From an uncultured Bdellovibrionales bacterium (GTDB taxonomy: Bacteria > Bdellovibrionota > FAC87 > UBA2466), in NCBI GenBank assembly GCA_937903155.1, contig CALCZU010000081.1, positions 1 through 64,000 of the forward strand: 64,000 nt of DNA, given 5' to 3'. The position numbers and the translations under genes are program-made. This document shows positions 1 through 8,240 of this stretch, piece by piece (position 1 is the first letter of the stretch; each line of letters starts with the position of its first letter). The notes below the pieces were generated by a model. It saw only the letters and a program-made list of their open reading frames with translations. It ran no database searches and was not told the DNA's origin.

Positions 1-1326
1 GTTTCTGGAGATTACGATTTACTCACCACCCACCGACAAGAGAATGCGAATAATCCCGAACGCCTGATTCAGATTATCGATGCGGTCGAAGCAGTGGGTT
101 TTCCAACCGTCTTTCCGATCCATCCCCGCACGCGTGATTGTTTAGAGAAAAGCGGTCTTTTAAGTCGATTGATCCGGTCAAAAAACATTAAGATTGCCAA
201 TCCCCAATCTTATATCGATATGTGCCGGCTTTTAGCCAATTCACGAAAAGTGATCTCCGATAGTGGTGGGCTCAGACGTGAAGCCTATATGCTGAACAAG
301 CCGGTGATCTCTTTGGTTTCATTTGTTTGGTTTAAGGAGATGAATCGTCTCGGTTTCGAATACTGTGCCGACGCAGATACGAATAAGATTCGTTGGGCGA
401 TTGAAAATTACAATCCAACGGAAAAACGACCGGCCCTTTTTGGAGATGGGAATGCAGCGAGCAATATCTTCAATTTTCTTCTCGAACAAAATCAATCGTT
501 GCCTCGCCCAAATGGAAAAGTTTCAAAACAAAATCGAGGAACCGTTCAGATCTCTTCACCCTGTTTTAACGAGCAAGATTCGCTACCCACGTACTTTACT
601 AAAATTGAAAAGGTAATGGATAGCTTAAAAAGCGATGGCTGGGAGGCGAGTCTTCTTTTAATTGACGATGGAAGTAAAGATAAGACGCTGCCTTTGCTGG
701 AATCCTTTGCTGAAGGGCGAGCGGGGGTGAAAGTTGTGAGCCACGCAAAGAATATGGGATATGGAGCGGCCATCAAAACGGCAATGGCGCTTTGTGATTC
801 CGACTGGCTCGTTTTTGTCGATGTGGATAGTAATTACGATCAACAGATTGTCTTAGAATTAATGTCTCGCGCGAACGATAACGTCGATTTGCTCAATGTT
901 TCTATCTTTGCACCCAAGGGCGGAGCGGATTACGGTTGGCATCGCAAACTTCTTTCTTCATCTGCAAGCCTCATTTATCGAGCGGTTTTTCCTCTGAGAA
1001 CGAGGGGAGTGTATACAATGACTTGCGGCTTCCGCCTTTATCGGGGCGCTATTGTTAAAAGCGTTTTTCCAGAAGCGAACGACTTTTTTGCGACGGCCGA
1101 AATTCTCTTGCGGGCATTCCGTCATAATATTAACGTCGTCGATATTCCCGCAAAGAATAGCAAAAGAGAGTTTGGAAAAAGCAAAATGAAAGTTTTGAAA
1201 AATTCTCTCGGTCATTTACGTCTTGTCTTAAAAGCGCGCTTTGGAATGCTTTCAAAAACTGCCTCGATTGAAGAACACAGAATTAAAATTGAATCCCCCC
1301 TTGATTTGACCGAAATAACCGCCTGA
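1..1326 (+). CDS. Partial: UDP-sugar 2-epimerase (WecB/WbpI type) fused to family 2 glycosyltransferase
   Basis: The reading frame is open from base 1, so the gene begins outside the window. The first ~150 codons match the C-terminal half of non-hydrolysing UDP-GlcNAc 2-epimerases: the early THRQEN motif and a SGGLRREAYML motif (family form SGGxQxEA, with R in place of Q). From about codon 180 a GT2 domain of the dolichyl-phosphate-mannose-synthase type follows, with an SPCFNEQ start, the nucleotide-binding DDGSKDKT and a DVDSNYD metal-site region. The following genes resemble wbpE, wbpB and wbpD, so the epimerase half probably makes UDP-ManNAc3NAcA (WbpI role) and the GT half may transfer this or another sugar to a lipid carrier. 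The pathway role is inferred; both domains are clear. Confidence 0.85.
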   Translation, partial: VSGDYDLLTTHRQENANNPERLIQIIDAVEAVGFPTVFPIHPRTRDCLEKSGLLSRLIRSKNIKIANPQSYIDMCRLLANSRKVISDSGGLRREAYMLNKPVISLVSFVWFKEMNRLGFEYCADADTNKIRWAIENYNPTEKRPALFGDGNAASNIFNFLLEQNQSLPRPNGKVSKQNRGTVQISSPCFNEQDSLPTYFTKIEKVMDSLKSDGWEASLLLIDDGSKDKTLPLLESFAEGRAGVKVVSHAKNMGYGAAIKTAMALCDSDWLVFVDVDSNYDQQIVLELMSRANDNVDLLNVSIFAPKGGADYGWHRKLLSSSASLIYRAVFPLRTRGVYTMTCGFRLYRGAIVKSVFPEANDFFATAEILLRAFRHNINVVDIPAKNSKREFGKSKMKVLKNSLGHLRLVLKARFGMLSKTASIEEHRIKIESPLDLTEITA

Positions 1327-1339
1327 AAAAAGGAACCGT

Positions 1340-2485
1340 ATGGCAAAAGTATCGCAACTCAATCTAAAAAGACTTCACGAACGCCATTTAGCTGAATTTA
1401 ATACGTCGATTGGAAACGTTGTGGCGCAATCTGCCTTTATCGGTGGGCGAGAAGTCGAAATGTTTGAGAAGACTTTTGCAGAGTGGATTGGACCTGATAA
1501 TGAGGTTATCAGCTGTGCAAATGGAACGGATGCGATTACGCTTGCGACGTTAGCAATGAACCTTCCTAAAGGATCCGAAGCGATTCTCCCTGCAATGACT
1601 TATTTTGCCACGGCCGAGGGAGTCAAGCATGCGGGCCTCAATGTTAAACTCGTCGATGTGACTTCCGACACCTGGGTAATGAATCCAGAGCTTTTGGAAA
1701 AAGCAATGACGTCTAAGACAAAATTGATCGTCCCGGTTCATCTATATGGGCAAATGGCCGAGATGGATAAGATCCGTGTGATCGCAGACAAGTATCGATG
1801 CAAAATTTTAGAAGATGCTTCTCAAGCTCACGGTGCGCGCTGGAAAAATCAGCCGGTGGGACACTATTCCGACATCGCAACTTATAGTCTTTATCCAGGC
1901 AAAAACCTCGGCGCTTTTGGGGATGGTGGACTCATTTTAACGAAAAATCTGTCTTACAGTGAACAGTGCAAAAAACTCCGCAATCACGGTGGAATCATTA
2001 AATATGTCCACGAGACGGTAGGGTTTAATTCACTACTTGATAACCTTCAAGCAGCGGTTCTCAATGTGAAAATGAAATACATTGAGAGTTGGAATCAAGC
2101 GCGAAGGGTCGTTGCCAAGCGATATCAGAGTGAACTTGCGGGCCTCTCTGGGCTTCGATTGCCTCGCACCCATCAGGACGCGACGCATATCTATCATCAG
2201 TACGTTGTCATCGTGAAAGATCGACAAAAGTTTATCGATTTTATGAATAAAAAAGAAGTCGAGACGGGTGTTCATTATCCGAAAACGCTCAATCAGTTGG
2301 AAGCGCTCCGTGCAGAATTTCAAAATCAAGCTTTCCCAGAGTCTGAAAAATTGGCAGCGGGAGCGGTTTCTCTGCCGATGTGTCCTACATTAACTGAAAG
2401 CGAAGTGACACAAGTGATCTCAAGCATCCGCGAATATTTTAACAAAGCCAGCAAAACTCAATCCCCTGAACTGCAGGCCGCTTAA
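1340..2485 (+). CDS. wbpE: DegT/DnrJ/EryC1-family sugar aminotransferase, WbpE-like
   Basis: A 381-residue PLP-dependent aminotransferase of the DegT/DnrJ/EryC1/StrS family, the usual length. The PLP lysine lies in SLYPGKNLGAFGDGG, preceded by EDASQAHGA, both hallmarks. Start ATG has AAGGA 6 bases upstream. It lies 13 bases after the epimerase-GT fusion and before a wbpB-like dehydrogenase, so the likely reaction is amination of UDP-3-oxo-GlcNAc uronate to UDP-GlcNAc3NA with glutamate as donor. The family also makes other amino sugars (viosamine, perosamine); the substrate is inferred from the neighbours only. Confidence 0.87.
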   Translation: MAKVSQLNLKRLHERHLAEFNTSIGNVVAQSAFIGGREVEMFEKTFAEWIGPDNEVISCANGTDAITLATLAMNLPKGSEAILPAMTYFATAEGVKHAGLNVKLVDVTSDTWVMNPELLEKAMTSKTKLIVPVHLYGQMAEMDKIRVIADKYRCKILEDASQAHGARWKNQPVGHYSDIATYSLYPGKNLGAFGDGGLILTKNLSYSEQCKKLRNHGGIIKYVHETVGFNSLLDNLQAAVLNVKMKYIESWNQARRVVAKRYQSELAGLSGLRLPRTHQDATHIYHQYVVIVKDRQKFIDFMNKKEVETGVHYPKTLNQLEALRAEFQNQAFPESEKLAAGAVSLPMCPTLTESEVTQVISSIREYFNKASKTQSPELQAA

Positions 2486-2507
2486 TTCAAATTGAAATGG
2501 AGAATTT

Positions 2508-3620
2508 GTGTCTGGTCCACATCTTAAACTTGTAAAAGAAGAGCCCCCACAAGAAAAAGTGAATCTGGCGATCATTGGGACCGGCTACTGGGGGCCAAAT
2601 ATGGTTCGCTCGTTTCTCGAAGATTCTCGAGTGAATCTCAAACTGATATGCGATAAAGATGAAGAACGTCTCAACTTTGTCTCCCGTCATTTCAGAGGGC
2701 TTGAAGTCACTTCCGATTCTTCTCAAGTGATTAATAACCCCGAAATCGATGCGGTTGTGATCTGCACCCCCACTACCTCACATTACACGTTAGCAAAATC
2801 CTGCTTAAAAAAAGGAAAGCATGTTTTGGTTGAAAAGCCGATGGCAACGACGAGTGAAGAGTGTCGCGACCTTATTGCCATCGCCGAAAAAAATAGACTT
2901 AAGCTGATGGTCGGGCATATCTTTTTGTACAATCCCGGAGTGAAATATATCGCCGACCTGATTGAGAGCGGCGAGTTAGGAGATATTGTTTATCTCTATG
3001 GTGCAAGGACAAATCTGGGGCCCATTCGAACGGACGTGAATGTTCTCTGGGATTTGGCTCCTCACGACATTTCAATTTTTAATTTTTGGATGAAGAGCGA
3101 ACCCGTTGCGGTGAATGCGATTGGAAAAACTTACTTGAGTACAAAATGCCACGACGTTGTATTTGCTTCACTAAAATATCCTGGTGATGTCGTCGGAAAT
3201 CTCCACTTAAGTTGGTTAGATCCCAGAAAAACCCGCCAAATTGTGATCGTTGGATCGAAACAGATGGTGACCTTTAACGATCTGGATCCGGTGGGTTCTG
3301 TTTATATTTATGACAAGCGCGTCGACAAAGTCACCCGTAACAATGAACGAGTGGTCGACGGGGTTCAGGATTATAAGATGATTATTCAAGAAGGAAAGCT
3401 TACGGTTCCCAAGATTCAAGCTTCAGAACCGTTGCGGCTCGAATGCCGAGCCTTTATTGATTGGCTTATCGACGACAAAAAGCCCGCTTCGCCGGGTGAA
3501 AATGGACTTGCTGTTGTGAGAGTTCTTGAAGCGGCCGATCGAGTATTGCAGAGCGAACAAGGTTGGGCGCCGGTGGATGAGATACCAAACTTGTCGAAGA
3601 AACTGGGAGCCGCATCATGA
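2508..3620 (+). CDS. wbpB: Gfo/Idh/MocA-family UDP-sugar 3-dehydrogenase, WbpB-like
   Basis: A 370-residue NAD-dependent oxidoreductase. The Rossmann fingerprint GTGYWG stands near residue 23, followed by the family EKPMATT motif near 110 with the conserved Lys. The start is GTG with GGAG five bases upstream. In the P. aeruginosa B-band pathway WbpB oxidises C3 of UDP-GlcNAcA and is paired with WbpE; the same two genes are adjacent here. The stop overlaps the next ATG (ATGA), so translation is coupled. Assignment to WbpB rather than another sugar dehydrogenase rests on this context. Confidence 0.85.
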   Translation: MSGPHLKLVKEEPPQEKVNLAIIGTGYWGPNMVRSFLEDSRVNLKLICDKDEERLNFVSRHFRGLEVTSDSSQVINNPEIDAVVICTPTTSHYTLAKSCLKKGKHVLVEKPMATTSEECRDLIAIAEKNRLKLMVGHIFLYNPGVKYIADLIESGELGDIVYLYGARTNLGPIRTDVNVLWDLAPHDISIFNFWMKSEPVAVNAIGKTYLSTKCHDVVFASLKYPGDVVGNLHLSWLDPRKTRQIVIVGSKQMVTFNDLDPVGSVYIYDKRVDKVTRNNERVVDGVQDYKMIIQEGKLTVPKIQASEPLRLECRAFIDWLIDDKKPASPGENGLAVVRVLEAADRVLQSEQGWAPVDEIPNLSKKLGAAS

Positions 3621-4222
3621 GTGCCGATAAGAATAGTTTCTACGTAAACGAGAACGCGCTTTGCGAAAGCCAAGATATTGGTTCCAACACCCGAATCTGG
3701 GGATTTACACATGTGATGAAGGGTGCCAAAATCGGATCCCATTGCAATGTCGGCGAACACGTCTTCATCGAAAATGCTGCTGTCATCGGAAATGGCTGCA
3801 CCATTAAAAACGGCGTTGCGGTTTGGAATAAGGTGGTCCTTGAGGACGATGTTTTCATTGGACCTTATGCGGTTTTCACGAATGACCTTGTGCCCCGTTC
3901 ATTTATGAAACGCGGAGAGGAAAGTTTTTTAAAAACGGTGGTCAAGCAAGGTGCGAGCATTGGAGCCAATGCGACGCTTGTTTGTGGTGTGACGGTAGGC
4001 GAATACGCAATGGTGGGAGCGGGTGCGGTGGTTTGCAAAGATGTCCCCGCACATTCACTTGTCGTTGGAAACCCAGGAAGAATTATCGGAAAAATTTGCT
4101 TTTGCGGAAAGCTACTCGATTTAAAGCAGTGGTGTTCGACCTGCGAGTGTTTTCTCTACAAAAACTCGAAAGAATTTGCGATTTCAAAAATCACGCGTCT
4201 GGAAGAAGCGACTGGGACTTAG
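3617..4222 (+). CDS. wbpD: Left-handed beta-helix sugar N-acetyltransferase, WbpD-like
   Basis: A 201-residue hexapeptide-repeat protein; runs of (I/V)GxxxxI-type hexads (IGSHCNVGEHVFI, VIGNGCTIKNGVAV, SIGANATLVCGVTVG) form the left-handed helix. WbpD-type enzymes use acetyl-CoA to acetylate the 3-amino group of UDP-GlcNAc3NA, fitting the order B-E-D here. The C-terminal tail has a compact cysteine group (CFCG, then CSTCEC around residues 170-180) that could bind a metal. The last 32 bases overlap the 3' end of the convergent pglD-like gene. Function is inferred from family and operon. Confidence 0.83.
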   Translation: MSADKNSFYVNENALCESQDIGSNTRIWGFTHVMKGAKIGSHCNVGEHVFIENAAVIGNGCTIKNGVAVWNKVVLEDDVFIGPYAVFTNDLVPRSFMKRGEESFLKTVVKQGASIGANATLVCGVTVGEYAMVGAGAVVCKDVPAHSLVVGNPGRIIGKICFCGKLLDLKQWCSTCECFLYKNSKEFAISKITRLEEATGT

Positions 4223-4901
4223 CGAGATTTCGGCTAGGTGATTTCGATTTCCCGATTTCTTGAGCGGGAATCCCGACAACCGTGGTTTGCGAAGCGACAT
4301 CGCGAATAACAACACTTCCTGCGCCTACAATCGCATCCTCGCCGACAGTAATTCTAGGAAGCACCGTTGCCCCTGCGCCAATCCACGCGTTAACCTGCAG
4401 TCGGACAATTCCGCAAAGGGTGCCTCCTGGAGCGACTTCGGAGCCATCTTCCAAAATGCATTCGTGATCCACACTCGCTTTGGTGTTCACAATCACTTCG
4501 TTTTTAAGCTGAGCTTCCGCGCCGATAATCGCGCCCGCCATAATTTGGATTCCAGTTCCCAGTTTTGCATTCCTTTCAATGAATGCGGTGGGATGGATTA
4601 AATTCACCGGCACTAGCCCTTCAGATACCATTTTTTCATGAAGCTTTAGTCTGACTCGTCCGTGCGGATTTCCGATGGTGATCGCAAATCCGAGAGTTCC
4701 CATTTTTTTGCGGTCGAGAATGAACTGTCTAGCTTTTTCCCAACCTTCGAAAAGTGGCACATCTGAAAACGGTGTTGCCAGCTTTGGAGTGTCGTCGATC
4801 ACAGCAATGACGCGGCTGCCATAGTGTTCAACGATTGGGCGGCAAACTTTCGCTTGCCCCGTGCCGCCAAAAAAAAGGATCTGATCCGGTAAAGATTTCA
4901 T
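4191..4901 (-). CDS. NeuD/PglD-family sugar O- or N-acyltransferase
   Basis: A 236-residue two-part acyltransferase. Residues 1-90 form the Rossmann-like UDP-sugar binding part (FFGGTGQAK at the start); 95-220 carry hexapeptide repeats (LGTGIQIMAGAIIG, WIGAGATVLPRITVGEDA) ending in VVGIPAQEIG. Family members acetylate UDP-4-amino-sugars (PglD) or sialic acid (NeuD). It lies tail to tail with the wbpD-like gene with 32 bases of overlap and sits 18 bases after the nuclease gene on the same strand, so it could be transcribed from that promoter. The exact substrate is unknown; no strong Shine-Dalgarno sequence is visible. Confidence 0.82.
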   Translation of the reverse strand: MKSLPDQILFFGGTGQAKVCRPIVEHYGSRVIAVIDDTPKLATPFSDVPLFEGWEKARQFILDRKKMGTLGFAITIGNPHGRVRLKLHEKMVSEGLVPVNLIHPTAFIERNAKLGTGIQIMAGAIIGAEAQLKNEVIVNTKASVDHECILEDGSEVAPGGTLCGIVRLQVNAWIGAGATVLPRITVGEDAIVGAGSVVIRDVASQTTVVGIPAQEIGKSKSPSRNLAKSQSLLPDA

Positions 4902-4919
4902 ATTATTTCAGCGTTGAGT

Positions 4920-5663
4920 TTAAAATTCTGCTTCCATTAGCATTTCTTCATCAATTTCCGCGTTTGGAGCGGCACGGAAGCCCGCCCGCTTCGCTTCAGC
5001 CGAGGAAGAGAAGAAAATTCGTGCGCAGACGTCGACTTTTTTGTACTGATCGGGCCGATAAAATTTCTTGGTCATATAGTCGCCCACCCATTTTTCGGGT
5101 TTGCGTCCTGTGACTCTCATCCGGAATTCAAAGGGCATCTCGGTTAAAAGATGTCCGGGATCAAAAACTCCTTTTTGTGCCATTCGCGCATTTCGGCAAG
5201 CTTCTAAGTAAGCTTCGGTGTCATGAATTTGGAAGTAATCATTTTCGTATTCGTTTGGACCGCAGTAAATGTAAGGAATCGCCCAACCTGATTTCGCCAT
5301 CTTTAAATTAATGTCTTCGCCTTTGACGAAAATCGTTCCTAGAGTCCTTCCGTAGTGGTCTTTGCCGTAATTTCTGACCGAAACAACGGTTCCCTTGGGA
5401 ATCAGCTTTTCCATGTAGCGTCCTGCGATTTCGCCCCAGGTGCCTTGCGCTTGAATTCCGTTCGGGGAGGGCATGTGCCATTCAGGCGCATCGATTTCCA
5501 TCATTCGGATTTTAAAAATTTCACCTGCATTGTCAGTTACCCAGACCGTATCTCCATCGACATTCTTGGAGATTTTTCCCTCGATGGTCGAAGCATGAAT
5601 GCTAAAAGCCAGAATGAAAAATGAAAAGACGAACGGATAGATTAGTTTTTGATAGATTCCCAT
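4920..5663 (-). CDS. Exported thermonuclease-family nuclease (SNase-like)
   Basis: A 247-residue exported nuclease. A signal peptide (residues 1 to ~25, ending SIHA) precedes an SNase domain in which the catalytic and Ca2+ residues can be matched: VDGDTVWV, the Arg in KIRMMEIDAPEW with the following Asp and Glu, and the Arg in HYGRTLGTI. I chose the ATG at 5663 over an upstream TTG (5675) because GGGGGA lies just upstream and the signal peptide then starts normally. A periplasmic or secreted role in nucleic acid degradation is expected. A tail of ~70 residues after the SNase core is unassigned. Confidence 0.87.
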   Translation of the reverse strand: MGIYQKLIYPFVFSFFILAFSIHASTIEGKISKNVDGDTVWVTDNAGEIFKIRMMEIDAPEWHMPSPNGIQAQGTWGEIAGRYMEKLIPKGTVVSVRNYGKDHYGRTLGTIFVKGEDINLKMAKSGWAIPYIYCGPNEYENDYFQIHDTEAYLEACRNARMAQKGVFDPGHLLTEMPFEFRMRVTGRKPEKWVGDYMTKKFYRPDQYKKVDVCARIFFSSSAEAKRAGFRAAPNAEIDEEMLMEAEF

Positions 5664-5780
5664 ATTTTCCCCCAAAATCTGCAGTTGAAGCAGATTGGCG
5701 TGACTGTCTTAGAAAACGATAAAGCAGTCAAAATATTTATTGTTAGAAGTTGGGTTGACTTGATGGGAGGCGTTAAGAGA

Positions 5781-6728
5781 TCATTTCTTTCCGCAAAAAT
5801 CGCGAAATTTCTTTCCTAGTTTTGATTCAATTGCTGAACCAATGACTAAGTAAGCGGCAACGCCGGCCATTCCAGAAACGAAATCAGGCAGATCCGTTTT
5901 TACTACTTTCCCATCTGGCTCTTTTTGTCCTAGGCCTAGCTCGAAATAAATATTTCCGAGGGTGTCAGTGCCGAGAGCAGTGGCTAAAAGCGCGGTTGCT
6001 TTGGAAGGTGAGATAACTGAGAGGCAAGTGTGGGTAAAGCTCATGAGAAGAACTCCCAGAAAGAAGTTTGAACGATGTGCGGAATAAGCGTCACTTCTAT
6101 CCTCTTCGTAGAAAATGCTGTCAGCGAGAAAAAGTCCGCCCATGGATCCTAAAGTGGTTGCGGCACAATATTTCGTGTAGGCGCGGCCCACCGCTCTTCG
6201 GTCTAATTGAGCTGCAAGTGAATCTAATTTTTTCTGAATCTTGGGATCGGGATTCTTAAAAGGGGTGGGAAGAGCCGCACAGAATTTTTCTTTGAGTTTT
6301 TCTTCCACACTTGAAGGCTCTTTCGTTTCTTTCGATAACGTTTTGCGATCGATGTTTTTAAAGGTTGAAGCATCGTAGATGCGAACCTTGTTACTCCTGG
6401 GATCGATGATGTGACCTTTTCCAAACTCATTGTGAACAATAAGATAGGGTTCTCCTTCGATCTCAATGCGTCCGATTTTTCCGTAGTGGTACGGAGTGAG
6501 AGAGGAGTCGAGAAATTCGACAACGACTTTTTTCGGCAATTCTCCTTTCGTGAGAATCGACTGGGAAAGAGCGGTTTCGTTCTCCGTTAGTATCTTTCCC
6601 AGTTCCCGATTTCCTACTCTATTTCGTGAAAAAAACGCAAACGGAGGACCGCAATGAGAACGTGCTTGAATCGAAGTCGCCGAGAGCAAAAGAAATAAGT
6701 AATAAAATGGTTTCACGTGTTTAATCAA
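5781..6728 (-). CDS. Hypothetical exported protein with C-terminal membrane segments
   Basis: A 315-residue protein of no recognised family. It begins with a signal peptide (YYLFLLLSATSIQARS), followed by a soluble part of ~160 residues with a PYLIVHNEFGKGHIIDP segment. Three or four hydrophobic stretches follow between about 190 and 300 (GSMGGLFLADSIF, FFLGVLLMSFTHTCL, FVSGMAGVAAYLVIG), so it is probably an inner-membrane protein with a periplasmic N-terminal part. The start at 6728 is TTG with AAAGG upstream; a GTG at 6716 is an alternative. Stand-alone; no operon partner. Confidence 0.7.
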   Translation of the reverse strand: MIKHVKPFYYLFLLLSATSIQARSHCGPPFAFFSRNRVGNRELGKILTENETALSQSILTKGELPKKVVVEFLDSSLTPYHYGKIGRIEIEGEPYLIVHNEFGKGHIIDPRSNKVRIYDASTFKNIDRKTLSKETKEPSSVEEKLKEKFCAALPTPFKNPDPKIQKKLDSLAAQLDRRAVGRAYTKYCAATTLGSMGGLFLADSIFYEEDRSDAYSAHRSNFFLGVLLMSFTHTCLSVISPSKATALLATALGTDTLGNIYFELGLGQKEPDGKVVKTDLPDFVSGMAGVAAYLVIGSAIESKLGKKFRDFCGKK

Positions 6729-6736
6729 TTATACCT

Positions 6737-7066
6737 TTGAATTGGGGAAATGAAATCCTTAGCGAATTGTGGAAATTTCATGATTTGATTTTTTCTACTG
6801 TCGCCCATGGTTTATCTTGTACGGCAAACCGAAAAACGTGTGAACTCAATACGAGTACCAAAACTTATGATTTAGCCCCGAGACAAAGCATGATTGTTAC
6901 AGTCGGCGCGGCTTGGGTCGATGCAAGTATTCTTAACGGCGTGATGATAGAGATTAGCGCTACCTCTGCTGCAGATTCGGGCTACGTAATCGCTGATGGA
7001 AGTTCGCTTTATTCTAATACCCGAGTCTTCACGCCCTTCAGTATCAATGGCAGTAAACCTTTTTAG
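6737..7066 (+). pseudogene. Truncated paralogue of the secreted protein at 46610-47068
   Basis: The 109-codon frame has no signal peptide and only a TTG start. Its C-terminal ~85 residues align with the secreted protein encoded at 46610-47068: both end in SING(S/G)(K/R)PF, and the segments around C-TAN--C--NTSTKTY and SGYVIADG match C-TANLCTNSTSYRT and EGYLMGD. The N-terminal ~55 residues of the intact copy, including its signal peptide, are absent. I therefore read it as a decapitated duplicate rather than a working gene. It fills the gap between the genes ending at 6728 and 7079; nothing else is seen there. Confidence 0.55.
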
Positions 7067-7078
7067 TGGAAATCTGGA

Positions 7079-7480
7079 TTATCGTCTCCACGTGCTCGAG
7101 AAAGAGGGGCCGCTGAGGTAGAGCGTGTTTCCGCTGACTTGGTAACTCTTATCTCCTGCACCAATCGCGCTCACGCAACCGTTCGAAACCGAACTCACGC
7201 TCGAGCGAACGAAAATAAAATTTTCTCGAATTTCGATGGGAGCACTGACCGAAGAGATGCCCGAGCCACAACGAACAGTGAGAATCATCTGACTCGAATT
7301 GATTTCAAGCGTGGCGTTGCGGATATCTCCGTAAAAACTTCCCGAACTGAATTGCCACGAGCCTCGAACGTTGTAGGATTGACTCGTAAAAGGGCCTCTG
7401 TCGACGCCAAGCGGATCTCTCCCGCAATGAGTTAAGAGCATCAAACTCGTAAAAGCAAAAAGCAGGAATTTCTTAGACAT
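7079..7480 (-). CDS. Small lipoprotein, function unknown
   Basis: A 133-residue protein starting MSKKFLLFAFTSLMLLTHCG, a clear lipoprotein signal with Cys near residue 19. The mature part is rich in Ser, Val and Gly with alternating hydrophobic residues and has two further cysteines in VRCGSG and NGCVSA, suggesting a small disulphide-stapled beta-barrel or beta-sandwich. No family recognised. Single gene. Confidence 0.75.
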   Translation of the reverse strand: MSKKFLLFAFTSLMLLTHCGRDPLGVDRGPFTSQSYNVRGSWQFSSGSFYGDIRNATLEINSSQMILTVRCGSGISSVSAPIEIRENFIFVRSSVSSVSNGCVSAIGAGDKSYQVSGNTLYLSGPSFSSTWRR

Positions 7481-7601
7481 GGTTCTCCCTCGTTTATTTC
7501 GAGAAAAGATCGTTTAATTCACCGGAAAAGGCAACGAAATTTGGTGTTTCGAATGCTCGACGCGTCTACTCCCAAAGGCGAAGTTGAGTTAAAATCATTG
7601 T

Positions 7602-8213
7602 GTGCGCACAAAATTCGTTTTTCTTCTTGGGATTTGGTTTTGCCTGACAGTTCAGGCCTCCAAGGTCTGCCCCGAAACCTTTGCTATCGTAGCGTCAGGT
7701 GCGTCTGAATCCCCTTCGGTCTTATTCGAACAAAAAAAAATCCATCAGATAAAAAATAAAGAAGTTGTGGGCGCCACCGGAGCTGGCGACCTCGCAAGAC
7801 GCTTGGTCAAAGAAAATCCCCAGCTCCGCTTCGAAGATTTAGAGAATCTTTTAGTAATGGCCCACGAGAACGCCGTTCAACATGGACAGGTGGACGGAGC
7901 CTCCGAGGTAGAGATGATGGCGACGAAGACACCCGACGGACTGGTTGTTCACATTTTAAATGATCGGCACCGACCCCTGCCAGAAAGTTTAAAAGACAAG
8001 GTTTTTGATTCAAAAACTAAGCCATTTGAGGTCCCCCAAGAGGAACGCGACAAAGAGCGTGGCAATTACGGGATGGGCGTATCAATGATCCTGGAATCTC
8101 TGCGTGGAGTTTACAAACGGCCTCATAAGTCAGCGACGGTGAGCTGGAAAGAAGTCACATCTCCCATCTCCGGCAAACCAAAAGTTCTTTTTGAATTTAC
8201 TATTCCTAACTAA
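7602..8213 (+). CDS. Exported GHKL ATPase-like domain protein
   Basis: A 203-residue protein with a start GTG and a signal peptide (MRTKFVFLLGIWFCLTVQAS). The rest resembles a GHKL (histidine kinase/anti-sigma factor) ATPase fold: N-box HENAVQHG near residue 90, a strand VVHILNDRHRPLP in the place of the DxGxG box but with the glycines replaced, and a GNYGMGVSMILE lid region near 155. Anti-sigma kinases of the RsbW/SpoIIAB group are the closest type known to me. A signal peptide on such a domain is odd because ATP is not expected outside the cytoplasm; the domain may bind something else or the peptide may serve as an anchor. Confidence 0.7.
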   Translation: MRTKFVFLLGIWFCLTVQASKVCPETFAIVASGASESPSVLFEQKKIHQIKNKEVVGATGAGDLARRLVKENPQLRFEDLENLLVMAHENAVQHGQVDGASEVEMMATKTPDGLVVHILNDRHRPLPESLKDKVFDSKTKPFEVPQEERDKERGNYGMGVSMILESLRGVYKRPHKSATVSWKEVTSPISGKPKVLFEFTIPN

Positions 8214-8240
8214 ACCTGAATCACGACTGCCAACTTCTAG

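Noticed and set aside
3416..3858. Antisense frames across wbpB-wbpD
   Set aside because: Shadows of the real genes; no start signals, no known motifs.
7601..7610. Palindrome TGTGCGCACA at the start of the GHKL-like gene
   Set aside because: It spans the GTG start codon and the first codons; short, common by chance and without a partner site.
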